A stretch of DNA of 46,751 nt from Kordia sp. (GTDB taxonomy: Bacteria > Bacteroidota > Bacteroidia > Flavobacteriales > Flavobacteriaceae), in the NCBI GenBank assembly GCA_002733415.1, contig NVVR01000025.1, positions 1 through 46,751 on the forward strand, in the 5' to 3' direction. Below are positions 15,654 through 25,860 of the stretch, piece after piece; the stretch's first letter is position 1, and every line of letters starts with the position of its first letter. A model generated the notes under the pieces. The model made no database searches. It was not told the origin of the DNA and saw only the letters and a program-made list of their open reading frames with translations. The position numbers and the translations under genes were made by a program.

Positions 15654-16964
15654 TTAATTAAGGGTTATTTTTAATATTTTATTTGTTGTTTGTGTCACAC
15701 TATATCTGTCGTCGGATCGCCTTCCTACTACCCAAATAACAACACCTTTAGCATCGCACAACAACCAACTATTTTCTTTATCTATCAAGGACATTTTTTC
15801 ATCCTTGAAGTATTTACTTATTTTTTTTTTTCCTTTCATTCCAAAAGGAAAAAAAAAATCTCCTTCATTTTTCTTACGCAAATGCAATGGGTATTCTAAA
15901 ATATCACCATTAACATAAATTATATTTTTAGTTAAAGAACCTACCTGATTAACAAAATTAAAACTCAAGTTAATTGGCGTGTTAATTTTAGTGACATTTT
16001 TATTAATTTCAATATTTAATTGTTGTAAATGTAAGCTCTTTTCTTCTAATAATAAAAAATCTCTATCTTTTATCAATCTATGCGTTTTTGAATTGACATA
16101 TTTACCTGACTGACCACTCATTAACCCTTCTATATCAGACCATTCCGTAAACAAACACCCCTTAAGCATATAGTATAAATAGGCTTTGTATTCTATATGT
16201 TTTTTCAGCTTTTTAATGTTTATCTTAAATAAATCACCTTCTAAAAAAGACACCTCATTCTTTACTTTTTCAAAATGATTATCGAGTACTTTTTTCTCTA
16301 ATTTTAAGTATGATAAATGCGTATTAAAGGTTTCTAAGACACTCGGATTTAATTTTTCCAAAACAGGAACTACTTCATGACGGATTTTATTTCTGAAATA
16401 CTTAGTAGATTGATTACTCTCATCCTCTCTCCAAGAAATATTATTGACTATTGTATACTGCTCAATTTCAGCTCTAGTAAACGGTAATAATGGTCGAACA
16501 ATATTCCCGTTAATTTCAGGAATCCCGGTTAAACCTTGTAAACTTGAACCTCTAGTTAAGTTTATAAGTACTGTTTCAATATTATCGTTTGTATGATGTG
16601 CAGTTAACACATAATCATAATCATGCTTCAAAATTAATTCATCAAACCAATTATAACGCAACTCTCTTGCTGCCATTTGAGTAGATAACTTTTTTTCTTC
16701 GGCATATGAAGTTGTCTCAAATTCAATTGTATGAAAACCTACTCCTAATTCTGTAGCAATATCAGCAACAAAAACAGCATCTTTATCTGAATGCTCATAG
16801 CGCAATTTAAAATTACAATGTGCTAAAGAGTAGTTCAGTTGCATTTCATGGAGTAAATGAGCTAAAATAACACTGTCAATCCCTCCAGAAATAGCAAGTA
16901 ATAATTTACTATTAACTAAAAACGGTAAGTTTTGATTAATATGCTTTTTGAACTTTTCTAACAT
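15654..16964 (-). CDS. tilS: tRNA(Ile)-lysidine synthase
   Basis: This 436-residue enzyme attaches lysine to C34 of the tRNA-Ile CAU anticodon with ATP, allowing AUA decoding. It is essential in most bacteria. The N-type ATP pyrophosphatase P-loop LAISGGIDSVILAHLLHEM lies near residues 23-41. AHHTNDNIETVLINLTRGSS and the LPFTRAEIEQY segment follow, as in the family. The C-terminal third contains the small tRNA-binding domain. Length is normal. It is placed between pabB and dsbD with gaps of 17 and 23 bases. Confidence 0.95.
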   Translation of the reverse strand: MLEKFKKHINQNLPFLVNSKLLLAISGGIDSVILAHLLHEMQLNYSLAHCNFKLRYEHSDKDAVFVADIATELGVGFHTIEFETTSYAEEKKLSTQMAARELRYNWFDELILKHDYDYVLTAHHTNDNIETVLINLTRGSSLQGLTGIPEINGNIVRPLLPFTRAEIEQYTIVNNISWREDESNQSTKYFRNKIRHEVVPVLEKLNPSVLETFNTHLSYLKLEKKVLDNHFEKVKNEVSFLEGDLFKINIKKLKKHIEYKAYLYYMLKGCLFTEWSDIEGLMSGQSGKYVNSKTHRLIKDRDFLLLEEKSLHLQQLNIEINKNVTKINTPINLSFNFVNQVGSLTKNIIYVNGDILEYPLHLRKKNEGDFFFPFGMKGKKKISKYFKDEKMSLIDKENSWLLCDAKGVVIWVVGRRSDDRYSVTQTTNKILKITLN

Positions 16965-16981
16965 AATTAATACACTAATTA

Positions 16982-18280
16982 TTAAGCTAACAATGCCTCA
17001 CGCATTGCCTTAGCTTTTATCAAGCATTCTTGATATTCTGCTTCAGCTGTTGATTTCACTGTTATAGCACCACCTACTGAATAAGAAACATATTTGTTTG
17101 ATTTATTATAAAGGATACTTCTAATAATTACATTAAAATCAAAATCATTATCTGGAGTAAAATACCCTACAGATCCTGAATATAATCCGCGTTTTGTTTC
17201 TTCAAGTTCCTCAATTATCTTCATAGCGGATACTTTTGGAGCCCCTGTCATACTCCCCATAGGATACGTTGTACGTAACACTTCTACCGGACTTTTGGTA
17301 TGAGGCACCTCCGAAGTTACTGTACTTATCATTTGATGTACTTGATCAAACGAATATACTTTACACAACTCTGCCACTTTTACACTTGCCTTGGTCGCTG
17401 TTTTTGATAAATCATTACGCACCAAATCAACGATCATAATATTCTCTGAGCGTTCTTTTTTGTCATCCGCTAACCCTATTTTCAATTCTTCATCCTCAAT
17501 AGGGTTTAAGGAACGTTTTGAGGTCCCTTTTATTGGTTGTGATATAATTGAGGTTTTTTCTTTTCTGATATACCGCTCAGGAGAAGCTGAAAGTAAATAT
17601 TTACCATCTAATTTTAAAAAAGTTGCAAATGGCGGGTTGGAAATAGCATTTAAATTTTCATACACATGCAACGGGTCAATCGTCGTGTTTTCTGCATAGA
17701 ACTCCTGACAGAAATTCATTTCGTAAATATCTCCTCTGCTAATATGATTGTGGATTTTTTGAAATTTATCAAAATAACTATCCTTAGTCATTCGAAGTTT
17801 AATCTTTATTGGATTTTTTTCTTCTTCAAACTTAACCGACTCATTATTAATTGCTGTAATTTCTGAATAGTCATCATCTAATTCATCATCTACAAAATGT
17901 AAATATTGAATTTCCAAAATATCATCTTTTAGTAGAAATACTTTCTTTGGTTGAAAAAAAAACAACTCAGGAAAATCAAGTCCATCAAAATTTGTTGATT
18001 TCAAGTTTTCAGTGTCATATTTTAAATCATATGTTAAATACCCAAATAACCAATCTTTAGTAAGTGATTGATACTCCTTTAATTTATCGAATGCCTCAGA
18101 AGCGTCCGTTTGTAATATAGTGAACGCATCAACTGCCAAAACAGCATCATAACTTGAATATGTTTGTTGATAGGTATTAGAATCCAACCAAACTACTTCT
18201 CTAAACTGTTGACTCCATTGCAACAGTTTTTTTTTAATACCATGCCCTTTTTCGAGCTGTATTTTTTTATGAACTCTCAA
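16982..18280 (-). CDS. pabB: Aminodeoxychorismate synthase component I
   Basis: A 432-residue chorismate-binding enzyme. Chorismate plus ammonia gives 4-amino-4-deoxychorismate for folate. QPIKGTSKR carries the Lys that distinguishes PabB (PIKGT) from anthranilate synthase TrpE (PIAGT). The other family motifs are LLSASPERYI, NIMIVDLVRNDL and YPMGSMTGAPKVSAM. The N-terminal third is the less conserved half of the fold. No glutamine amidotransferase partner (PabA) is next to it, so it must be supplied from elsewhere. It lies between recQ and tilS in a tight operon (gaps of 14 and 17 bases). Confidence 0.9.
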   Translation of the reverse strand: MRVHKKIQLEKGHGIKKKLLQWSQQFREVVWLDSNTYQQTYSSYDAVLAVDAFTILQTDASEAFDKLKEYQSLTKDWLFGYLTYDLKYDTENLKSTNFDGLDFPELFFFQPKKVFLLKDDILEIQYLHFVDDELDDDYSEITAINNESVKFEEEKNPIKIKLRMTKDSYFDKFQKIHNHISRGDIYEMNFCQEFYAENTTIDPLHVYENLNAISNPPFATFLKLDGKYLLSASPERYIRKEKTSIISQPIKGTSKRSLNPIEDEELKIGLADDKKERSENIMIVDLVRNDLSKTATKASVKVAELCKVYSFDQVHQMISTVTSEVPHTKSPVEVLRTTYPMGSMTGAPKVSAMKIIEELEETKRGLYSGSVGYFTPDNDFDFNVIIRSILYNKSNKYVSYSVGGAITVKSTAEAEYQECLIKAKAMREALLA

Positions 18281-18294
18281 ATAAAATTTTTTAT

Positions 18295-20496
18295 TTAGTT
18301 GGCAACGTCACTAATGAATTTTATACGATACAATCGCAATTCTTCATCTTCATATTCTCCTTCAAATTCCTCAATTGCATCAGTTATTTTATCGGTTTCA
18401 GCTTCCATAAAATACTCATGAATTTCCTCTTGCTGATCCTCATCTAAATGATCATCAATCCAGTAATCTAAATTCAATTTAGTTCCAGAATACACAATTT
18501 GCTCCATTTCTTTAATGAACTCACTCATAGCCATCCCTTTAGCCGCAGCAATATCAATTAAAGGTAATTTTCTATCAACATTTTGTATGATATATAGCTT
18601 TAAAGCTGAATTAACTCCAGTACTTTTTACTACTAAGTCATCCGGACGCTCAATATCATTATCATCAACGTATTGCGCTATTAACTTTACGAATTCCTTT
18701 CCGTATTTCTTAGCCTTTCCTTCTCCTACTCCATGAACATTTTTCAGCTCTTCGATACTAATTGGATATTTCAATGCCATATCCTCTAAAGAAGGATCTT
18801 GAAAAACAATAAAAGGCGGTACTCCTATTTTATGAGCTACCGTTTTACGCAAGCTTTTCAACATTTTCATCAACTGTATATCTGCAGCAACATTACTTCC
18901 TTTTGAAGCAACCATTACTCCATCAGTTCCTTCATCAACATACATATGATCTTCGGTCATCATAAAACTCTCTGGTGCATCAATAAATTGATTTCCATTA
19001 TCAGTCAACCGAATAACTCCATATGTTTCAATATCTTTCTTAATGAATTTAGCAACAATAGCTTGACGTATCAAGGCCATCCAATACACACCTTCTTTCC
19101 CTTTTCCATTTCCAAAAAATGGTTTAATATCAGTTTTATGAGAAGAAATTAGCGCATTTTTAATTCCTAATAGCGTACTAACAATATCTTTTGCTTTATA
19201 TTTTTCTTTAGTTAAACTTACGATTTCCAAAAGAATTCTCAGTTCATCCTGAGCTTCGTGTTGCTTTTTTGGATAACGCATGTTATCATCCATATCCGCT
19301 CCATCACCACTTACACTATCAAATTCTTCTCCAAAATAATGTAGTATAAACTTACGTCTAGACATTGATGTTTCTGAAAACGCAACCATTTCCTGCAATA
19401 AAGCATGTCCGATTTCTTGTTCAGCCACAGGCTTATTAGCCATAAACTTTTCTAACTTTTCTATATCCTTATAAGCATAAAATGCTAAGCAATGCCCCTC
19501 TCCTCCATCTCTTCCAGCACGACCAGTTTCCTGATAATAACTTTCAATACTTTTAGGAATATCATGATGAATTACAAAACGAACATCTGGCTTATCAATC
19601 CCCATCCCAAAAGCAATCGTTGCCACTACAACATCCGTATCTTCCATCAAAAACATATCCTGATGTTTTGCTCTTGTTTTGGTATCTAAACCAGCATGAT
19701 AAGGCACTGCCTTTACTCCATTTACCTGAAGCACCTGAGCCAACTCTTCAACTCTTTTCCTGCTTAAGCAGTATACAATACCACTTTTACCATCATTTTG
19801 TTTTACAAAACGAATAATATCAGCATCTACATTTTTAGTTTTCGGACGTACCTCATAATACAAATTAGGGCGATTAAAAGTTGCCTTAAAAACTTCCGCA
19901 TTTGGCATCCCTAAATTCTTAGTAATATCATCTTGTACTTTAGGTGTTGCAGTAGCCGTAAGTGCTACTATTGAAATATTATCCCCTATTTTTTTTATAA
20001 TGCTTTTTAAATTTCTGTATTCTGGTCTGAAATCGTGTCCCCATTCAGAAATACAATGTGCTTCATCAACTGCCATAAATGAGATTGGTACTGAACGCAA
20101 AAATTCAATATTCTCCTCTTTAGTTAATGACTCTGGTGCAACATATAATAACTTTGTTATACCATTTGTAATATCTTCTTTCACCTGTTTTACTTCAGTT
20201 TTTGTTAAAGAAGAGTTTAACACGTGGGCAATACCTCTTTCAGAAGAAATACCTCTAATAGCATCAACTTGATTTTTCATTAATGCGATTAAAGGAGATA
20301 CCACTATTGCAGTCCCTTCTCTCATTAATGCTGGTAATTGAAAACATAACGATTTCCCGCCTCCAGTTGCCATAATAACAAAAGTGTCTTTTCCTTCTAA
20401 TACATTTTTAACGACACCTTCCTGTAATCCTTTGAATTGTGAAAATCCAAAGTGTTTTTTTAACGAAGCGTGAATATCAACTTGATTAAATTCCAT
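18295..20496 (-). CDS. recQ: RecQ-family ATP-dependent DNA helicase
   Basis: A 733-residue 3'-5' helicase used in recombination repair and replication restart. Walker A is [14 protein letters not shown], the DEAH box is [20 protein letters not shown], motif V/VI is [20 protein letters not shown] with ETGRAGRDG. An RQC winged helix and an HRDC domain ([17 protein letters not shown]) follow. The four zinc-binding cysteines normally found after the [12 protein letters not shown] helix are absent; that stretch is acidic ([12 protein letters not shown]). The C-terminus is extended beyond HRDC. From memory this is typical of one flavobacterial RecQ subtype. First gene of the recQ-pabB-tilS-dsbD operon. 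Confidence 0.94.
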   Translation of the reverse strand: MEFNQVDIHASLKKHFGFSQFKGLQEGVVKNVLEGKDTFVIMATGGGKSLCFQLPALMREGTAIVVSPLIALMKNQVDAIRGISSERGIAHVLNSSLTKTEVKQVKEDITNGITKLLYVAPESLTKEENIEFLRSVPISFMAVDEAHCISEWGHDFRPEYRNLKSIIKKIGDNISIVALTATATPKVQDDITKNLGMPNAEVFKATFNRPNLYYEVRPKTKNVDADIIRFVKQNDGKSGIVYCLSRKRVEELAQVLQVNGVKAVPYHAGLDTKTRAKHQDMFLMEDTDVVVATIAFGMGIDKPDVRFVIHHDIPKSIESYYQETGRAGRDGGEGHCLAFYAYKDIEKLEKFMANKPVAEQEIGHALLQEMVAFSETSMSRRKFILHYFGEEFDSVSGDGADMDDNMRYPKKQHEAQDELRILLEIVSLTKEKYKAKDIVSTLLGIKNALISSHKTDIKPFFGNGKGKEGVYWMALIRQAIVAKFIKKDIETYGVIRLTDNGNQFIDAPESFMMTEDHMYVDEGTDGVMVASKGSNVAADIQLMKMLKSLRKTVAHKIGVPPFIVFQDPSLEDMALKYPISIEELKNVHGVGEGKAKKYGKEFVKLIAQYVDDNDIERPDDLVVKSTGVNSALKLYIIQNVDRKLPLIDIAAAKGMAMSEFIKEMEQIVYSGTKLNLDYWIDDHLDEDQQEEIHEYFMEAETDKITDAIEEFEGEYEDEELRLYRIKFISDVAN

Positions 20497-20745
20497 TTAA
20501 ATATTTTATGTTTTATGCGCTATTTAAATTATATCACTTAAATAGGACAACTTTCTTACCTTACATTATATGTATATGGTAAAAAAAAAGTAATTTCGTT
20601 TGAGGATATTAAAGATAGTATTTTATTTAAAACCTAAAGCAACTTTTTTATAAAAAAATATGCTTCGTTAAGGTTTTAATGCACAAACTTAATCAGCAAA
20701 AAAGTAACCTACAACAGTTTTTGTTGATTTTTAAATTTTATTTAA

Positions 20746-21714
20746 GTGAGCAGTTTAGAAAAAATCATTCGAATAGCAAAAGAAACAATTTCTATTGAGC
20801 AAAAAGCAATTGCCAATTTAGAAAATTTAATTGACAATGAATTTGCAGAAGCCGTAAATCATATCTACAATTCTAATGGTAGAGTTATTATTTCTGGAAT
20901 TGGAAAAAGCGCCAATATTGCCACCAAAATTGTAGCAACATTAAACTCAACTGGTACACCAGCTATCTTCATGCATGCAGCAGATGCTATTCATGGCGAT
21001 TTAGGAACTGTTCAGAAAAACGACACCGTTATTTGTATTTCTAAAAGCGGAAATACCCCTGAAATAAAAGTATTGGTTCCGTTAATTAAAAACGGAGGGA
21101 ACAAATTAATAGCAATCACTTCAAACAGAACTTCTTTTTTAGGTTCTGAAGCAGATTATGTATTACATGCATATGCCGAAAAGGAAGCTTGCCCTAATAA
21201 TTTAGCACCAACTACAAGCACTACTGCTCAGTTAGTAATGGGAGATGCTTTGGCTGTTTCTTTATTAAAATTAAGAGACTTCACTAGTAGTGACTTTGCA
21301 AAATACCACCCTGGAGGTGCTTTAGGAAAGCGCTTATACTTAAGGGTAGGTGATATCATTGCTAAACATGAAAAACCCGTTGTAAAAGCTACCGCATCTA
21401 TTAAAGATGTAATTATAGAAATATCGAACAAACGCTTAGGAGTGACAGCTGTTACTGATGACAATAATAAAATTATTGGTATTATTACTGATGGTGACTT
21501 AAGGCGTATGTTGGCTGAAACTACAGATATTAACTCCCTAAAAGCTAGTGATATTATGTCAGCTTCACCAAAAACACTTACCAGTGATGCCATGGCAGTT
21601 GAGGCAAAAGAACTTTTAGAAGAAAATAATATTTCTCAAGTACTTATTCAAGATAACAATCAATTTAGTGGTGTAGTACACATACATGACTTAATAAAAG
21701 AAGGGATCATATAA
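20746..21714 (+). CDS. kdsD: Arabinose-5-phosphate isomerase, KpsF/GutQ family
   Basis: A 322-residue enzyme that makes arabinose 5-phosphate from ribulose 5-phosphate, the first committed step to Kdo for lipopolysaccharide. The SIS domain (about 35-170) holds GRVIISGIGKSANIATKI and CISKSGNTPEIKVLVP. Two CBS repeats (about 205-320) follow, with GIITDGDLRRML. The start is a GTG: an in-frame stop (TAA, 20743-20745) lies immediately before it and the next ATG is far inside the SIS domain. tatC follows after two bases, and lptB further down fits the outer-membrane theme. Confidence 0.93.
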   Translation: MSSLEKIIRIAKETISIEQKAIANLENLIDNEFAEAVNHIYNSNGRVIISGIGKSANIATKIVATLNSTGTPAIFMHAADAIHGDLGTVQKNDTVICISKSGNTPEIKVLVPLIKNGGNKLIAITSNRTSFLGSEADYVLHAYAEKEACPNNLAPTTSTTAQLVMGDALAVSLLKLRDFTSSDFAKYHPGGALGKRLYLRVGDIIAKHEKPVVKATASIKDVIIEISNKRLGVTAVTDDNNKIIGIITDGDLRRMLAETTDINSLKASDIMSASPKTLTSDAMAVEAKELLEENNISQVLIQDNNQFSGVVHIHDLIKEGII

Positions 21715-21716
21715 AA

Positions 21717-22541
21717 ATGGCAAAGAAAAACCCAAATGAAATGTCTTTTCTTGATCATTTAGAAGAATTAAGAGGACACATGATAAAAGCTACCTTAGCA
21801 ATTTTACTATTTGCCTCAATTGCATTTCTATGCAAAAAAATAGTTTTCGACACGCTACTTTTTGGGCCATCTAAAATAGAGTTTGTCACCTACAAAGGAC
21901 TTTGCAATATTTCAAAAGCCCTAGGTATGGATGAAAGCTTGTGTATTACAGAAATGCCTTTTGAAATACAAAGTAGAACTTTAGCAGGACAATTTTCTGC
22001 TCACATATGGGTATCCATTACTTTTGGATTCATTATTGCTTTTCCGTTTGTAATATATCAATTCTGGAAATTTGTAAGCCCTGGCTTACACCGTAACGAA
22101 CGTAAAACATCAAAAGGTTTTATATTTTCTGCTTCATCTCTATTCTTTCTAGGGGTATTATTTGGCTATTACATCATTTGCCCACTATCAATTAACTTCT
22201 TAGCTAACTATAGTGTTTCAGAAGAAATACATAACGATTTTGATTTAGACTCATACATCAGTCTAATAAGAGCATCTACCCTAGCCTCTGGATTGATTTT
22301 TGAATTACCAATCATCATCTATTTTCTAACAAAAATCGGATTAGTTACCCCTGAATTTTTAAGGAAACACAGGAAAGTTGCCTTAGTAATTGTATTGATT
22401 GTTTCTGCAGTAATTACACCACCAGACATCGCTAGTCAAATTATTGTTGCCATACCAGTACTGATATTATACGAAGTAAGTATTTTTATCTCAAAAAGAG
22501 TATTAAAAACTCAAGCCGAAAAAGCACTCCAAACATCATAA
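21717..22541 (+). CDS. tatC: Sec-independent protein translocase TatC
   Basis: A 274-residue inner-membrane protein with six hydrophobic helices. It recognises twin-arginine signal peptides and forms the Tat translocon core with TatA. The N-terminal signature SFLDHLEELRGHMIKA contains the conserved Glu-Glu-Leu-Arg. The later FPFVIYQFWKFVSPGLHRNERK loop and the ITPPDIASQI turn are equally diagnostic. It starts two bases after kdsD. No tatA lies in the window. Confidence 0.95.
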   Translation: MAKKNPNEMSFLDHLEELRGHMIKATLAILLFASIAFLCKKIVFDTLLFGPSKIEFVTYKGLCNISKALGMDESLCITEMPFEIQSRTLAGQFSAHIWVSITFGFIIAFPFVIYQFWKFVSPGLHRNERKTSKGFIFSASSLFFLGVLFGYYIICPLSINFLANYSVSEEIHNDFDLDSYISLIRASTLASGLIFELPIIIYFLTKIGLVTPEFLRKHRKVALVIVLIVSAVITPPDIASQIIVAIPVLILYEVSIFISKRVLKTQAEKALQTS

Positions 22542-22544
22542 ACC

Positions 22545-22889
22545 ATGAATAACAAAATAAAAGACTTTGACGAGTATAGAGAAAAAATGAATAAGCGCAT
22601 CTTAAAAGATGACAACAAAATTCTTCATAGAATATTCAACTTGGACACTAAAGCTTTTCAAGGGGGTGCTTTAGATGTTAGAACTAAAGAATTATTAGGA
22701 CTAACCGCTTCTATGGTATTGAGATGTGACGACTGTGTAAAATATCACTTAGAAGCTTGCTACAAAGCTGGTTTAAACGGAAAAGAAGTTGCTGAAGCGT
22801 TGAGCATATCTACACTAGTTGGCGGAACCATAGTAATCCCGCATCTGCGCAGGGCTTATGAATTTTGGGACGCACTACAAGAAGACTAA
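22545..22889 (+). CDS. AhpD-like carboxymuconolactone decarboxylase family protein
   Basis: A 114-residue, all-helical protein. The redox motif is RCDDCVKYHLEACYKAG: a CxxC pair with the following His, as in the active site of AhpD-like proteins rather than true decarboxylases. A peroxide-reductase-partner or thiol oxidoreductase role is the family expectation; the substrate is unknown. It starts three bases after tatC, and is therefore co-translated with the kdsD-tatC operon. Confidence 0.85.
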   Translation: MNNKIKDFDEYREKMNKRILKDDNKILHRIFNLDTKAFQGGALDVRTKELLGLTASMVLRCDDCVKYHLEACYKAGLNGKEVAEALSISTLVGGTIVIPHLRRAYEFWDALQED

Positions 22890-23027
22890 TCAAATACAAA
22901 AGGCTTTTTACATAATGAAAAGTAATTGATTCCCTTGATACTAAACAACTAATATAGTTAAGGATTTACTAAAGAATTCTACATTACGCCCTAAACACTT
23001 ACTTTTACAATACTTTAATTACACATT

Positions 23028-23771
23028 ATGATTTTAAGAGCTGAAAACATTAAAAAATCTTATAAAAACAAACTTGCTGTTAAAGGCATTTCTATTGAAG
23101 TAAAACAAGGTGAAATAGTTGGATTACTTGGACCGAACGGAGCTGGTAAGACAACATCATTTTACATGATTGTTGGACTTATAAAACCAACTGGCGGAAA
23201 AATATTTTTAGATCAAACTGAAATCACAAAATTTCCGATGTACAAACGTGCACAACATGGTATTGGATACTTAGCACAAGAGGCTTCTGTTTTCAGAAAG
23301 CTAACCGTTCAAGAAAACATCATGAGTGTACTAGAATTAACAGATCTTTCTAAAAAAGAACGATTAGAACGTACCGAACAATTAATTGAAGAATTCAACT
23401 TACAAGAACGTAGAAACCGTCTTGGAGATTTACTTTCTGGTGGAGAACGAAGAAGAACAGAAATCGCTCGCGCACTAGCAACCAGCCCTAACTTCATATT
23501 ATTAGACGAACCTTTTGCAGGTGTTGACCCAGTTGCCGTAGAAGATATTCAACGAATCATAGCGCAATTAAAAGATAAAAACATTGGTATTTTAATTACC
23601 GATCATAACGTACAAGAAACTTTAGCGATTACTGATAGAACATATTTAATGTTTGAAGGAAATATTTTAAAACACGGTAAACCTGAAGAATTAGCTGAAG
23701 ATGAAATGGTTCGTAAAGTATACTTGGGTCAAAATTTTGAATTGCGTAAAAAGAAATTAGATTTTAAATAG
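23028..23771 (+). CDS. lptB: LPS export ABC transporter ATPase LptB
   Basis: A 247-residue cytoplasmic ATPase that powers extraction of lipopolysaccharide by LptFG. Walker A is GLLGPNGAGKTTSFYMIVGL near residues 33-52. The Q-loop is IGYLAQEASVFRKLTVQENI. The signature LLSGGERRRTEIARAL, Walker B FILLDEPFAGVDPVAV and switch His in LITDHNVQETL all match LptB. LSGGERRR with a GERRR instead of GQ is the LptB-type form. The gene lies 138 bases after the AhpD-like gene and converges on the response-regulator operon with only 26 bases between stops. Confidence 0.95.
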   Translation: MILRAENIKKSYKNKLAVKGISIEVKQGEIVGLLGPNGAGKTTSFYMIVGLIKPTGGKIFLDQTEITKFPMYKRAQHGIGYLAQEASVFRKLTVQENIMSVLELTDLSKKERLERTEQLIEEFNLQERRNRLGDLLSGGERRRTEIARALATSPNFILLDEPFAGVDPVAVEDIQRIIAQLKDKNIGILITDHNVQETLAITDRTYLMFEGNILKHGKPEELAEDEMVRKVYLGQNFELRKKKLDFK

Positions 23772-23797
23772 ACTTTTTAGGCGTATTTTCAAAAAAA

Positions 23798-24445
23798 TCA
23801 CACCTTTTCAGAATATCCATTTTTAAGCGCATATACAGCAAGCCCAACTCTTGATTTAAGTTCTAGTTTTTCAAATAGACTATCTCTATAATTTTCTATT
23901 GTCCTAGGGCTACAAAACATTTTTTCAGAAATCTCTCGATAATTCATTTCTGTAGTAGTGTATTTAAGAAACTCTACTTCTCGTTCTGATAATTTTATTT
24001 TATGCACTTCCCCTACACTATTATTACTAATACTTTCGAAAATTTTATCTGATGCCCAATCAGGAAAAAACCGCTTTTTTTCAACAAGTATTTTCAATGC
24101 CTTCTCTAGCTCAGTTGGATACACATTTTTAAGCATATATCCTTTTGCCCCATTTTTAATCATTTTAAGCAAACTAGCTTCATCATCCTGCATACTTAGA
24201 GCCATCACCAGTATATTTGGATGCGTTTCCTGGATCCACTTAGCCGTTTCAAAACCATCCATAACAGGCATACTAACATCCAATAACACAATATCCGGCA
24301 CTTCTTTTACTTTAATTTTTTTTTGAAAATCAACACCATTTTCACAAACATACAGTACTTCAAATTCATTAAATTTTGAGATAATACTACTTAATGCATT
24401 TGCAATCAACACATGATCATCTACAATAACAATAGTTTGCTTCAT
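23798..24445 (-). CDS. NarL/LuxR-type response regulator
   Basis: A 215-residue two-component regulator. The receiver domain (1-120) has the acidic pocket IVDD, phospho-acceptor D56 in VLLDVSMPVMDG, and the conserved Lys in GYMLKN. The C-terminal LuxR helix-turn-helix (about 150-210) reads LSEREVEFLKYTTTEMNYRE then MFCSPRTIENYRDSLFEKL. Its start is directly next to the stop of the cognate kinase gene. Targets are unknown; the divergent gene pair starting at 26765 is the obvious candidate. Confidence 0.93.
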   Translation of the reverse strand: MKQTIVIVDDHVLIANALSSIISKFNEFEVLYVCENGVDFQKKIKVKEVPDIVLLDVSMPVMDGFETAKWIQETHPNILVMALSMQDDEASLLKMIKNGAKGYMLKNVYPTELEKALKILVEKKRFFPDWASDKIFESISNNSVGEVHKIKLSEREVEFLKYTTTEMNYREISEKMFCSPRTIENYRDSLFEKLELKSRVGLAVYALKNGYSEKV

Positions 24446-25222
24446 TTATAAGGGTATTTCTATAGTTAATTCTGTTCCTATAGGCTGTTGACTTACTAAG
24501 CCAATAGACCCACCAATTAATTTCGTTCGTTTTTGTATATTTTGAAGGCCAATACCATCTGGCTTCACATTATCAACATCAAATCCAACCCCATCATCTT
24601 TCAATATTAGTCTAATTCCATTCTCCGTTTTAAACAACGACACTAATATATTTTTACACTCGGAATGTTTGATACTATTTTGTAAGAACTCTTGAGTAAT
24701 CCTGTATATCACACTTTTTATTTGGTATGATATTAAACTAATTTCCTCTGTACTTGAAAATTGAACAGTGCATTTTTTAAAATCATTTATTTTTTTGCAC
24801 TCACTCGCTATTAATTCAGTAATTGAATTATTTTTAATAGAATCATCCGTCAATGACTTTGACAATTGTCGCAACTCAATTAATGATTGATTTATAATAT
24901 CATTGATCCCACTAATATTATCAGTAATATCTGGCGATTTATTTTCGAACATTAGTTGCTGCGCATACAAACTTGCTAATGTTAGTTTCTGACCAATATT
25001 ATCATGTATTTCCTGGCCAATATATTGCATAGTTTGCGTTTGAATTTCTATTTTCGTTTCTAACAACTCTTTTTTATGACCTTCATCAATACTTATTATT
25101 TGACTCAAATGTGCTTTCTTTTTTATTCGGTATTCACGAATAAAAATAATTATCCCACCTATAAAAGTAATAAATATGATATTAAATAAAATTAACGTTA
25201 TTATGATTCCTGTTTCCCCCAT
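24446..25222 (-). CDS. HisKA_3-type sensor histidine kinase
   Basis: A 258-residue kinase with one N-terminal membrane helix (about 6-28, IIITLILFNIIFITFIGGII) and almost no periplasmic part. The dimerisation helix holds the phospho-acceptor H73 in GQEIHDNIGQKLTLASLYAQ. The ATPase domain has N-box VIYRITQEFLQNSIKHS and G-box LKDDGVGFDVDNVKPDGIGL. Lack of a sensor domain suggests it reads the state of a partner, probably the polytopic protein whose gene overlaps its start by 22 bases. Confidence 0.92.
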   Translation of the reverse strand: MGETGIIITLILFNIIFITFIGGIIIFIREYRIKKKAHLSQIISIDEGHKKELLETKIEIQTQTMQYIGQEIHDNIGQKLTLASLYAQQLMFENKSPDITDNISGINDIINQSLIELRQLSKSLTDDSIKNNSITELIASECKKINDFKKCTVQFSSTEEISLISYQIKSVIYRITQEFLQNSIKHSECKNILVSLFKTENGIRLILKDDGVGFDVDNVKPDGIGLQNIQKRTKLIGGSIGLVSQQPIGTELTIEIPL

Positions 25223-25854
25223 ATAAAAGATGCCGTAAATAATAAATACATTAAGTAATTTGATACTAGAAAATAAAAATAATAAAACTCCCGAATATCA
25301 ATATACACATCTTCTAATAAAATTTTTCGAAATGTAAAATATGGGTATGTTCCTACATAAAACAACATTACACCAATATTGATATAAAACATTTTATTTT
25401 CTTTAAACTTAAGAATATCATCCGTTATTATTTGCTTTTTAAACTCCAAAACAATCAATATCATCAACAAAATTGTGCCTACTGTTAGATTTAAAGAGTA
25501 CACTAAGTCTATTTTTTGATAATATAGTTCTACAGGAAAATACGTAGAAAGGTAAATAATAATAAATACTACAAAAAGCTTCTTGTTTTTAAGTGATTTA
25601 TACGCATATAACCAAATCCAAAACAAATATTGAATAGGAATACCAATAAAAGCATAGTAGTATTCTTTTGGAATATTAAAAAAAGGTATATTATTAACCC
25701 CAAGAAATTCCTGAAGAAAAATAAAAAACAAATAAAAAGAAAAATACTTCCAATAAGAGTTTTTTAATTTCAATATATACATAAAACCTACTAGTGCAGC
25801 AACAAATTCTATTCCTACTAAAATTTTACGGAAAACTAAGTAATACTCTGCCAT
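25201..25854 (-). CDS. Polytopic membrane protein linked to the kinase
   Basis: A 217-residue protein with about six or seven hydrophobic helices and many aromatic residues, no recognised domain. Its last 22 bases overlap the start of the histidine kinase gene, so the two are probably translated in coupling. From position it could be the sensor input of a kinase that has no sensing domain of its own. Similar small membrane proteins next to LuxR-type two-component pairs are known in Flavobacteriia. Confidence 0.7.
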   Translation of the reverse strand: MAEYYLVFRKILVGIEFVAALVGFMYILKLKNSYWKYFSFYLFFIFLQEFLGVNNIPFFNIPKEYYYAFIGIPIQYLFWIWLYAYKSLKNKKLFVVFIIIYLSTYFPVELYYQKIDLVYSLNLTVGTILLMILIVLEFKKQIITDDILKFKENKMFYINIGVMLFYVGTYPYFTFRKILLEDVYIDIREFYYFYFLVSNYLMYLLFTASFIWGKQES

Positions 25855-25860
25855 TACTCT

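Noticed and set aside
16982..18280. Anthranilate synthase component I (trpE)
   Set aside because: The PIKGT motif is characteristic of PabB; TrpE has PIAGT. No other trp gene is nearby.
20712..20726. Small hairpin CAACA-GTTTT-TGTTG before kdsD
   Set aside because: A five-base stem in AT-rich DNA is expected by chance.
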